This document shows positions 35,850-45,116 of a stretch of DNA of 51,560 bases, one piece after another. Source of the stretch: Symbiodinium natans (lineage: Eukaryota; Sar; Dinophyceae; Suessiales; Symbiodiniaceae); contig CAJNDS010000919.1 of assembly GCA_905221605.1 (NCBI GenBank), positions 1 to 51,560 on the forward strand, given 5' to 3'. A model generated the notes under the pieces. The model was not told the DNA's origin, searched no databases, and worked only from the letters and a program-made list of their open reading frames with translations. A program made the position numbers and the translations under genes. Each line of letters opens with the position of its first letter. Positions within the stretch are counted from its first letter, which is position 1.

Positions 35850-37275
35850 GGCTCCACTGGCTGACCACCATGGAGTGCTCTGGGCTGGTCCTACCCTTTG
35901 TTCTTGCCGTTAAGTCCCCACTGGCTGACCACCATGGGGCAACTTTATACTTCGGATCAAGAAGGTTGACACCTGCAACGTCCCGTGCCAAGGCACGACT
36001 ATGCCCCACCTGTGATGGCGGACTTGTGAACCTTCTCGTGAACGGCCTTGGCTGGTGCTGAATGTATTCGCATCGGTGGCTGCATGATGGTGGTTTTGTG
36101 AATCTGGCAACGTCGCATTTTGCGACGCACCTGCGCACTCGGTGCTACATGTGTGCTCCCGGCCTCTTCGACGATTTCGAGTACTGAGTGCACAGGGTGA
36201 CCTAGCAGTTCGGCGCGCTGGCTGTGGACACTTCTACGTGGAGATTATGCACCCGCTGACTTGGCAGGGAGCCATTCCCCACTTGTAGAACCACCTGGCC
36301 CTCTTGAGACTCTAGAGGGTCACCCTCGTCTGAGCTTGGCCTGCGGCAGGGCAAGTGGGCTCCCCGCCCGCGTGGATGTTACCTGAAGGCTCTGATTGGA
36401 CCAAAGTAGCAATACCATGGAGATCCTTGCACTTCGGCACCAATGTGATGTGAGCCCTCCCATCTCCTTACCGACGTACCTCGCGGGTTTGGGTTTGGAG
36501 GGACCTGATGCGTGCCGATGCGCAATCCAGCGCCAAGGTTGCGTGGCCTTGTGTGAGATGCCTGGACTGGGAGGTTCCTCGTTGTTATTATAAACCCTGT
36601 GGCGTTAAGGGTTTGGTAACTCGCTGTGGACTCTCCCCGTGGAATCGGTAGCTGCAGCTACTCTCGCCCCCCCTCTGGGTGGGCACTTGTACGCCAGTGG
36701 AGAACCCTGTGCTCGGAGCTACTCCACTGGCTGACCACCATGGAGTGCCCTGGGCCGGTCCTGCTTTGATTGTTCTTGCTGTTAAGTCCCCACTGGCTGA
36801 CCTCCATGGGGCATATGCCCCCTGTGCCGGGCGCGGACACCTCTCTGGGTGGGCACTTGTACGCCAAGGTGAATGGAGCACCCAGAGCTCGGAGCTACTC
36901 CACTGGCTGACCACCATGGAGTGCCCTGGGCCGGTCTTGCCTTGATTGTTCTTGCTGTTAAGTCCCCACTGGCTGACCACCATGGGGCATATGCACATCT
37001 CTCATCCCCCCTAGGGAGTCTGACTTGCAACATCCTTTCGCCATTGAGTGTCGGTTGTCTGTCATTGACAACGAGTACGTGATCCGAACCTCTTCTGATG
37101 ACCTCGGTTTGAATAACCGCTGTCGCACCAGTGGCTACATGATGGTGGTTTTGAGAATCTGGCAATGTCGCAATTTGCGATTCCCCCACAAGCTCTGTGC
37201 TTCCTTGTGAACCGGGACTTCATTGACGACTTCGAGTACTGAGTCCGTGGGGTATCTAGTAGTTCAGCGCGATTG
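35850..37275 (+). repeat. Nested direct duplications
   Basis: A block containing CCACTGGCTGACCACCATGG, GTTAAGTCCCCACTGGCTGA, ATGATGGTGGTTTTG.GAATC and GACGA.TTCGAGTACTGAGT occurs at about 35850-36230 and again at about 36900-37275 (offset about 1.05 kb). Inside the second, a 170-bp tandem unit starting CTCTGGGTGGGCACTTGTAC lies at 36673 and 36843. A further partial copy of the CCACTGG.. block is at about 35104-35155. Confidence 0.65.
36213..36530 (+). pseudogene. Broken copy of the hydrolase-like gene, copy 4
   Basis: Reads CGHFYVEIMHPLTWQGAI, a stop at 36286, then AAGQVGSPPAWMLPEGSDWTK and, from 36449, SPPISLPTYLAGLG, following the order of the parent gene. It has at least two stops and a frameshift. 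This is the copy closest to the parent at the protein level. Confidence 0.65.
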
Positions 37276-37449
37276 CTCGCTTTGTTTCTTTGGTGTTTGT
37301 TTGCTTGGTGGTTGCTTGGTGTGTCTGGCGGATTGTGTGCGCTGACTTTGTTTCACCCTTTACGTCGAGCCCAACAAGACCGGCCTACTGTGCTACTGAT
37401 GTAGTAAAGAGGCGTCAGTCCAAAAAAAAAAACATCCCCCCCCGCCCCC

Positions 37450-37925
37450 GAGACCCAGTTTCAACAGGCTGGAGCCCAATGCTGTTGCTTGAAGGGCTGC
37501 TAGAGCCCAATGCTGTTGCTTGAATGGTTAGTGTCACAGCCTTGTCCTGGACGCTATCATCCCAGTTTCAACAGGCTGGAGCCCAATGCTGTTGCTTGAA
37601 GCTGCTGGAGCCCAATGCTGTTGCTTGAATGGTCAGTGTCACAAAGCAGCCTTGTCCTGGACGCTATCATCCCCCACCCCCCCCCTCCCCGGGACACCCA
37701 GTTTCAACAGGCTGGAGCCCAATGCTGTTGCTTGAATGGCTGCTGGAGCCCAATGCTGTTGCTTGAATGGTTGGTGTCACAAAGCAGCCTTGTCCTGGAC
37801 GCTATCATCCCCCCCGCCCCTCCGAGACCCAGTTGCAACAGGCTGGAGCCCAATGCTGTTGCTTGAAGGGCTGTTGGAGCCCAATGCGCTTGAACGGTTA
37901 GTGTCACAAAGCAGCCCCCCACATT
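37450..37925 (+). repeat. Tandem array of about 107-137-bp units
   Basis: At least four units beginning CCCAG(T)TTTCAACAGGCTGG near 37454, 37561, 37697 and 37827. Each contains a doubled GGAGCCCAATGCTGTTGCTT, then GTGTCACAAAGCAGCCTTGT and a C-rich spacer. Length differences come from the C-rich spacers and the inner doublet. Short open frames here only reflect the repeats. Confidence 0.8.
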
Positions 37926-37936
37926 TCAACAGGCCC

Positions 37937-38333
37937 GAATCGCGCGGTTTCCTGAATCGCATGGTTTCCTGAATCGCGTGGTTTCCTGAATCGCGCAGTT
38001 TCCCAAATCGTGCAGTTTCCTGAATGGAGCAGTTTTCTGAATCGCGTTGTTTCCTGAATCCGCTGGTTTCCTGAATCGCGCAGTTTCCTGAATCGCGTGC
38101 TGTCAGTTTCCTGAATCGCACGGTTTCCTGAATCGCGTGTTTTCAGGTTCCTGAATCTTGTGGTTTCCTGAACCGCGGTTTCCTGAATCGCGGGAAAACA
38201 GTTTCCTGAATCGCGCAGTTTCCTGAATCGCGTGTTTCCTGAATCCTGGTTTCCTGAATCGCGCAGTTTCCTGAATCCTGGTTTCCTGAACCCTGGTTTC
38301 CTGAATCGCGTCCAGTTTCTGAATCGTGCATGG
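37937..38333 (+). repeat. Minisatellite, about 17-bp unit (TTTCCTGAATCGCGCAG)
   Basis: Over 20 degenerate copies of a 14-17-bp unit TTTCCTGAATCGCG(CAG/TGG/TG). Variants include CTGAATCCTGG and CTGAACCGCGG. Because units of 14 and 17 bp mix, all minus-strand frames stay partly open and produce RFRK/DSGN/IQET repeats that I do not regard as protein. Confidence 0.85.
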
Positions 38334-38375
38334 TTCGCCCAAGAAGCTACAGTATGCAAAAAGATTTCCCCTCAG

Positions 38376-38524
38376 CGGTTCAAGGGATTCTGGTTTGGGC
38401 TGGGTCTTGGGCAGAGGCTGCACGAGATCTCAAGCTTTGTGCATGCTCTTGGCGTCCAGGCTCTAAACTATCTTGATTTGGACTCTGGTGCAAAGGTCAA
38501 GCTAACGCCCCCCGCACTCTTCGC
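38376..38524 (+). CDS. Candidate exon (hypothetical)
   Basis: Bounded by an acceptor-like CCCCTCAG (38368-38375) and a donor GTGAGT at 38525. It encodes RFKGFWFGLGLGQRLHEI, then SSFVHALGVQALNYLDLD, and KVKLTPPALFA. The leucine pattern is mildly LRR-like. Another possible exon with the same GTGAGT donor ends at 39360. No family assigned. Confidence 0.3.
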
Positions 38525-39238
38525 GTGAGTACCTGCTAGTATCACTTGCTACTAGTTGAGCTACAAGTCTCAAAACAGTACAAAGGTCTAGCTCAGCACT
38601 CTTCCTGAAGCTCTGAAATTTGAGCTGTTAGGGGGACCTTTCGCCATTAACCAAAGGGTTCCAGCTTGCACCCGAAACGGGGATCCTCAACCCCAGGTCC
38701 CCAAACCAACGGATCCCCTTATATCTCCTCAGCCTTCTTTCCAACCTCGATCTTGAACCGCGCGCTGCATGCGGGCAGGCAGACAGCAAGCGCATGCTTT
38801 CGAGACTTAGTGCGGACAAGCCTCTGACTAAACTCCAGAACGAATGGGAGAAACCGCTCGATTTCAGCGAGCATAGATTTTGACTGAGTGCTCCACCTGC
38901 TGGCCAACCCGGAATTGAAGCAAAGGGGTGGTCTCCCACGTCCCCCTCAACCCCCACCCCCAGCCGCCCCGCTGTTTTAAAGAACATCACGCCGTCAAGT
39001 GGAATTGAATCCTCTCCAACCCCGTCACACAAGCATTGCTTTTGCAAGTGGATCCAAAAGATCTTATGTTCGCCCGTGAGTTGCCCTGTCTGGCCCGACA
39101 ATGCTGCTCGCATAGCGTCAGGCGCAGGGCAGTCTTGCCTTTGTGACAAAGCCATTTGCAGGAACAGTGGAGGACAGTCCTCAAGCTCACAGGCAGCGGA
39201 GGCAGCAGCGGAGGCAGCAGAGGCCAATGCAAGCTCGA

Positions 39239-39360
39239 GGCCGGCAGAGCGCGGCATCACTTGCATCATTTGCGGTGACATGGAAGTCGCTCCCTAAGGG
39301 CTTGAGGGAGCTGCGGAACATTCGGATTGCCCTGTCATTCAGCAGCATCTACGTCGGTGC
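39239..39360 (+). CDS. Candidate exon (hypothetical)
   Basis: Frame ending KSLPKGLRELRNIRIALS then FSSIYVG, followed by donor GTGAGT at 39361. The acceptor is not identified. It could belong to the same gene as the candidate at 38376-38524. Weak evidence. Confidence 0.2.
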
Positions 39361-39468
39361 GTGAGTCTGCACATGTCTTCAGGGTATCTCAACGGGACGT
39401 GATCTACATAGCTCAGGACACGACTCTTCAAATGGGACAGCGAAAACATTCAGGTCAACAGTCAACAG

Positions 39469-39491
39469 CTCTCTCTCTCTCTCTCTCTCTC
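39469..39491. repeat. (CT)n microsatellite
   Basis: About 11 CT dinucleotides. Confidence 0.9.
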
Positions 39492-39822
39492 GCGCGTCCC
39501 CGCTTCCCCAGCTTTGTTCCGCTTCGCCACTGCCGCCTGACAGATCAGAGCCGGCGCCACACATCCGAAGGCGATCCCTGGTCTACCTTAGCTCAGCACG
39601 ATGCCCGGACAGAGTCGTTCGGCCTTGTGCCCCCTTCCAAGCTGGAGAGTGTGATCGAAGCCGGCCTTGCCTCAAAGTCAAAGGAAGAGAACCGAGATAA
39701 GAGTGCTGTCGAGCACAATGTCCACCTATGCACAGAGTTTCACGTGGTGCGCGTCAGGCAGGCACAGGGCTGTGTCACACGTCTGCGGAGTCAGCGCCCT
39801 CGCCAGGACGGTGTGGCAGCGG

Positions 39823-39872
39823 CGGCAGCTCTCGCTGAGCTGCACAGCGGCAGCTCTCGCTGAGCTGCACAG
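39823..39872 (+). repeat. 25-bp tandem duplication
   Basis: CGGCAGCTCTCGCTGAGCTG plus CACAG occurs twice back to back (39823 and 39848). Each unit also contains an AGCTC/GAGCT inverted motif. Confidence 0.85.
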
Positions 39873-40784
39873 CGGGCAGCTTTACACCAAATGTGCGCGG
39901 CTTGCGTTGGGTGCAAGCTGTTGCCAGCCCGGCACCGGACAGATTCCGATGGACCTCAGCCAAAAGCGACCAAGCGAGACCAAAAGCATCCTGTAGGCAT
40001 CCCCGAAGCCTCCGACGGTTTGGCGCCGCCCACGCCTGCAGTTGCCAAATCGCAAGGCCCTGGCACAGTGCCTCAACGTGCCACAGCCTTACCCCCTCCT
40101 TGGCGAATGCTTTTAACATGCTGCGCACCTTGCTCGCCCCCGTCTCGCACGAAGACCCTGTCAGAGTCACGTCAGGTCCTCAGAAAGATTCTGGAGCATG
40201 CTTGAGAGCGACAATGCATCTCACACTCGCATGCCTCGGCTGGACAAAGAAAGTGGCTCTGAAGCTTCTGCCCTGTGATCTCTGACCAAGCACACACAGC
40301 TCCAGCCCACATGGCCCCCTTGTCCAGGGCAAAAAGGTATTCTGCGCAGGCGGGGCGCTGGACTGGAAGGAAGCGAAAGGCAAGGAAGTAGAGCGGCGCC
40401 TTTGTTCATCTCGAAACTCGAAACCCTAAGCCCTAAACCATCCGTGATCATGAAACGCTTCACGGCTCACAGGCCCAGGCCCGCGTGGCCACTTCCGGGT
40501 GAAGGCTCCAGCTGCGCAGGGGGAATTCGAGCCCCGGGGCCGTGTGCCACTGGTATTTTGGAAGCAGGGCGCATTTCGGGAGGGATCAATGGAGAAACGA
40601 GCTCGCTGATATGGCTCGCCCCGCGGGTCGACTAAAACCCCAAACTCTCCTTGGAGCGTCGGGCGGCCTGGGTCAGGGGGCTCGCGTTCGGTCGGGATAA
40701 GGGCCATCTTCTGTCCTCGACATCGATTTTAGAGCAATGCTCGTTGCACGCTTAAGGGTTCCACGGATTTTCCCTGTTTCGTAG

Positions 40785-40816
40785 GAATGACAAGCTGAGC
40801 TTCGGCAATCTGGACG
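40785..40816 (+). CDS. Candidate micro-exon
   Basis: 32 bp between a pyrimidine-rich acceptor (TTTTCCCTGTTTCGTAG) and a GTATGT donor, encoding NDKLSFGNLD in one frame. Both splice signals are good matches but nothing else supports it. Confidence 0.2.
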
Positions 40817-41529
40817 GTATGTTGAATGTTCCCTGAAACCCCCTTACTGATTCAGCAAAAAGCTGTTCTCTGAACGAAAGCCCGGGGGGAGCTTTCGTAA
40901 TCAAGAAGGTGCCGGGTTGCAGGCAGAGATGTCGAGCCGAACAGCAAACTCTAACCGAAGCAAACTCTAACCGAAGTCACGCAAGTAATGAGCAGAGCTG
41001 CGCGACATGGCTTAGGGGGGGCGAAGAAACCACTTGGGGGAAGACCGCACAACCTCTGCCGCCATATGGCTTGTCAGGCCGCAAGCTTTCGGGCCCATCA
41101 AGAGATATCAAGAGTCATGTTAGAATTGGCCCGAAATGGCTGTACTCTCGTTTCAATCATGACGGGTGTAGACTTGTAACTTGTAACAGTTTGTATCTTC
41201 AGCGGAACAGAGAAGGTTTCAATTTCGAGTCTCCGCGCGAGAAAGCCCTGAACCCATGAAACTCGACACCGGCACAGGGTCGAAGGCGCCTGCATGAGAC
41301 AGGCCAAGGACTTAGAGTTTTGCTAATTTTGCAGATTTAGGGTTTAGGAATGTTTAGGGTGCTCTCTTTGCTTTTGAAGACATCTGCCGCAGCCCAGGTT
41401 CCAAATCCAGACAAAGCCACTGACAGTACTCGGCTAGAGCAAGTCCAACGGGTATTGGCATCCGTTGGACTTGACCAGACAGGGTCAAAAAAAGGCATGC
41501 GATGGCCACGGTATAAGTAGAGAAGATTG

Positions 41530-41628
41530 AAAAAGCACTTGGGCCGTTTGAACCCCCCCTGACCATCAAGTAAAGGAACTTGAAATCCACGTGGATTCGG
41601 GTATCCCTGCCCCCCCTAAGTGCTTTTT
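41530..41628. repeat. Small inverted-repeat element (MITE-like, tentative)
   Basis: AAAAAGCACTT at 41530-41540 and its exact complement AAGTGCTTTTT at 41618-41628 bound 99 bp. The match extends inward through G-rich/C-rich arms with one mismatch. A TCCACGTGGA palindrome lies at 41586-41595. No clear target-site duplication. Confidence 0.35.
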
Positions 41629-41755
41629 TTGGCAACCCCTATAGTCCTGCCATGAGGGGGGTCGCCATGCATCTTAGTGGCAGCACCCACGATACCCCCA
41701 AACGATACTTAGCGAAAGTCAACACAATGTCGGGCCTAGGTCGCGCAACAGGGGA

Positions 41756-41868
41756 CGTCGCTTTTCGGTGTTCCCCGTCCCTTTACAGGGTTTTTTTTAT
41801 CGGGATAAGGGGCGTCGAAGGGGCGTCACTTTTCGGTGTTTCCCGTCGCTTTACAAGGGTTTTCGAAC
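41756..41868 (+). repeat. Direct repeat pair, about 68-bp spacing
   Basis: CGTCGCTTTTCGGTGTTCCC (about 41757) and CGTCACTTTTCGGTGTTTCC (about 41825) are followed by CGTC.CTTTACA.GGGTTTT in both. The CTTTTCGGTGTT core resembles the CACTT..CGGTGCTG motif spread in the left 9 kb. Confidence 0.6.
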
Positions 41869-42112
41869 CTTCAGCTGCAAATAGGATCCCTCTGTTTGTG
41901 GGGGAGGGGGTTGGGGACACTATCTTAGACCCCAACATGGGTAGAAAATGGGGTCTCACCTGAGGGTCATGAAATCTGGGCAACCCATTTTAGACCCTTC
42001 CTCTGTGCAATTGTGCCAAAACCCACGATTGGGCACATAAACGTTTCTTCGTAAAAGTTCGGCCGCCCATGGCAGCAATCTCATAAAGGGGTCTAGAATG
42101 GGGAGACTGAAA

Positions 42113-42169
42113 AGGGTCAGAGTCTAAAATGGTCACCACACCATTTCAGACCCCTACTTTTCTGACCCT
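42113..42169. repeat. Compound hairpin
   Basis: Outer 9-bp stem AGGGTCAGA (42113-42121) with TCTGACCCT (42161-42169) encloses an inner 12-bp stem GTCTAAAATGGT/ACCATTTCAGAC with one mismatch. Related GGTC.CCATTTCAGACC and ATTTTAGACCC pieces lie at about 42175 and 41983. Confidence 0.6.
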
Positions 42170-43549
42170 CAAGGGTCACCATTTCAGACCTAGCAGAAAC
42201 TGATAGTATCAAATAGGAGCGCGAAGGCTGCCAAGGCCTGAGAGTGAGGCCATGCACTCGTACGTCGGTGCCATGTGCATGCATGAAAAGCATCTTCAAG
42301 TTCCCTACTGCCACCACCTCCCACCGCCTGTGCTAAATGCACCCACATCCTGCACCAAAGCTTCGCTCATCAAATGTATCATCGGTCGGAGAGCTTCAAG
42401 ACGCCATGAGACCCATGCAAGAATGCTTCGCCTCACAGTGGGTTTGAACCAAGGGGAACTGCGCTTCAGTCCGTCGGTGATGCTGACCACGGGCAATGCT
42501 GACTACGCACATCCAAGCCCACGTAACCCAGCCGGCGGACAAGGGGTGCACCCAAAACTAAGTTCGTCTAAGCCCCTGCCCCTTCGCACGAAGCCCCGTG
42601 GCCTTCTAACTTCGTAGAACCTTCCTTGAGTTCGCAGGGGCAGCCTCACGAGAGCGCTTCTCATGCTCACAACTCCGAGGGCTCTCCTTGGACAGACTTG
42701 GCACCCACGCGAACTGTGGAACACTCTGAAAATGTGTGGAGGCATCAACCCGCGCTCCAAGAACTCTGAACACCTAGCTCATACGTCTCCCCCCTAAACC
42801 CTATATGAACTAAAAAACCCTGAACCCAATTCGCAGGCGTTTTCGTTTCAGACACTGGGGATATCCACTTCGCGGTGGAGCTCGAGAAGCCGAAACTTGG
42901 GCAAATGTTCCCATATAGCTTGGAAGCGCCTAGGGTTTAGTTTATCTAAAGAGTTTGGGTTGGACCCTTAGGTATGAACCCTTATTTTGGCTACGCGAAG
43001 CCAGGGGGTTGCTGGAGTTTACTCACGCATCATGTTCGTGCGGCTAAGGGCTGCTGGTATGTGCTGGTGGGGGTGGGTGGTGTCTGGAGAGTGGGAAAGG
43101 CTAGAATACAGTCCCTTCTTTGGCTGTAAAGGGAAATGTATGTTTAGAGTCTTGCTCTCTGGTTTCCGAATAATGAAAAATTCCAAAACAAATACAAAAA
43201 TTTTACAAGATTCAAGGGGGTGGAATTTAGAATAAATTTCTCTTTCTCTCTATCTTTTCAAGTATTAGGCCTCTTCAACTGCTGCCTAAACCCGTGGTTT
43301 TCAGGGGGCGTAAAGAGGGGCTTTAAGGGGGGGTTTGAAGTTAAAACGGGGGACCTTACTGGTTAAAGGGGGAACTTAAAGGGCTTAAGTGTTAGGATGA
43401 TTGGTCAGATCACCTTTGTGTCCACACAGAGATGCATTGGTTACCAGAGGATTGCTGGATCAACTTTGGCTTAAGTTGGAAAACATTGAGCTTGAGTGAT
43501 TGCATTACACAGCAGAGTTGGTGCTTGTGATTGTGCTGCAGAGCATGAC

Positions 43550-44485
43550 TTCTCACAAAGCGGGAAAGGTGGTTGGAGCAGATGAGACTTATAAGTTTGC
43601 CCATAAGCACGGAATCAAGATTATTCGAACTCGATGGGTCATCGGTCCGAAGTACAGGATATCGCAAAGGGGAGCACTGCGTCGTCATTGGGACTGAGTG
43701 CTACGACTTTCTTGCTTGAAGCGTTAAGGACGCTGTTGGCCATTGCCACTGTGGATGGCATGGATATTGCGACTTTGAATGTGTCCACTGCCTTTTTGCA
43801 TTCACCTCTTCCGAAAGGATTGAAGGCGATTATCCAAGTGCCAAAGGATGTGTCTGCCTGCAAGGACTATTATGTTCCGGCGTACATGATCCTGGATCAA
43901 GCCATGAATGGTTAGAGGGTTGCGGCCAAGGCGTGGAACCTAAAGCTGGCAACTGTGGTAAAGAAAGTTGGGTTGAGGCAATGCCCAACAGAGCCTTCCG
44001 TCTTCGAAGGGCACGGTGAGAGGAAGGGATTCCTCTGCTGTGTTATGTGGATGTTTGATTCTATGTAGAACCAAAGAGGCCATTCGGCTGGTCACTGACA
44101 CCCTGAATGGAAAGTTGAAGATCAAGGAAACGGGTCGAATCACTGCCGCTGGTGGAAGAATCACCTTTTTGGGGCGAGAGATTGAGAGACAAGGAAGTCA
44201 TCTTAGGATGAGAGTGCCCCCGGCGTACATGGATGCGTTGTTTGTGACCGAGTTCTGTAAGGACTTGAAGGTGGTTACTGCCCCTCCGGACATCGTGAAA
44301 ACGGTGGAACAAGGGAGAGCAAGTGGTTCGGATCCAGAGCTGAGTGACGCTGCAGCTGCTAGATACCGAGCAGTACTGGGCCGGATTGCATGGTGGGGTC
44401 AGTCAAGGCCTGACCTGAGTCGCTGGATGTCCATTCTTTCGCAGGGACAGTCCAAGCCAACAGCATGCCTTGAACAAGGTTAGAG
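43550..44485 (+). pseudogene. Decayed Ty1/copia-type reverse transcriptase
   Basis: Pieces follow the RT_2 order of copia elements: ETYKFAHKHGIKIIRTRWVI (about 43585-43650), then VDGMDIATLNVSTAFLHSPL with the motif A aspartates (about 43755), an in-frame TAG at 43913, then AAKAWNLKL and CPTEPSVFEG (about 43925-44010). The catalytic tetrad position at about 44040 reads YVDV followed by TGA instead of YVDD. After a frameshift the thumb region follows: GRITAAGGRITFLGREIERQ and RYRAVLGRIAWWGQSRPDLS (to about 44430). At least two stops and two shifts make it non-functional. No integrase or LTR seen nearby. Confidence 0.75.
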
Positions 44486-44489
44486 AAAG

Positions 44490-45116
44490 AGAACGGGCGT
44501 TCTTAATCTTGACTAGTAAATCAGACAGGCAACAGGACAACTGAGAGCTCAGTTGACGTTACCTTGAGCAGTTGGGAGCAGCTACAAAGCAAACACAAAA
44601 CAGAGCGTGGAAAGCAATGCCGGATCCCATTGTGCCAAAACAGTTCTTATACAAGAACAGGCCAGGCTGTCCTGCAGTGGAAGACCCAAGAACCTTTCTA
44701 AGCAGAGAGCCATTGCGTCTGTTAAAATCGTCACAAAGTTTCCCTGGTAGCTTAAGTTAAATGGAAGGGAGCGGGCGCTCACACTGGTTTTTGTTCCAGG
44801 TGTTTTAACACGCACGAGTTCATGACTAACCATGCTTGCCACTGCCCAGCTAACTTCTGGCTTAGCTGGCCCTAACGTAACCCGAGTTGGGGCCGTGCAA
44901 AGCTTGTAAGCTTTCTTTCAAGGCCGCTACGCCCCTAGTTGCTTTTTCTAGAGTTTCCAGGCCCAGCCTAATCCCACTGGATGCCCTTTTCGTCGTTGCA
45001 GGTCACGCAACAGCATGCAGCGAACGACCAAGTGCAGCAAGCATGTGCAGTTCTTGGACATAAGGCGGCCTTTGAAACGTTGGCGGGCTAGGGCTGACAC
45101 GCAGACATGGGCCCTA
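44490..45116. other. No feature recognised
   Basis: About 630 bp between the copia remnant and the satellite; only short frames, no repeat or domain seen. Confidence 0.5.

Larger units (their letters stand above)
40900..43430. other. No gene supported; scattered repeats
   Basis: Contains telomere-like TTTAGGG fragments (about 41336, 42790, 42925), an inverted-repeat element (41530-41628), a direct repeat (41756-41868), a compound hairpin (42113-42169) and G-rich sequence at 43290-43390. Short open frames here show no domain. Confidence 0.5.

Noticed and set aside
37904-38423. Minus-strand frames giving RFRK/DSGN/IQET repeats
   Set aside because: Translation of a 14-17-bp minisatellite; all frames stay open for compositional reasons.
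38628-39281. 217-codon minus-strand frame
   Set aside because: No domain, Ser/Ala/Leu-rich, and candidate splice sites on the other strand make it doubtful.
40500-40530. T-arm-like sequence (GGGAATTCGAGCCCC) as part of a tRNA
   Set aside because: No acceptor, D or anticodon stems at proper distance.
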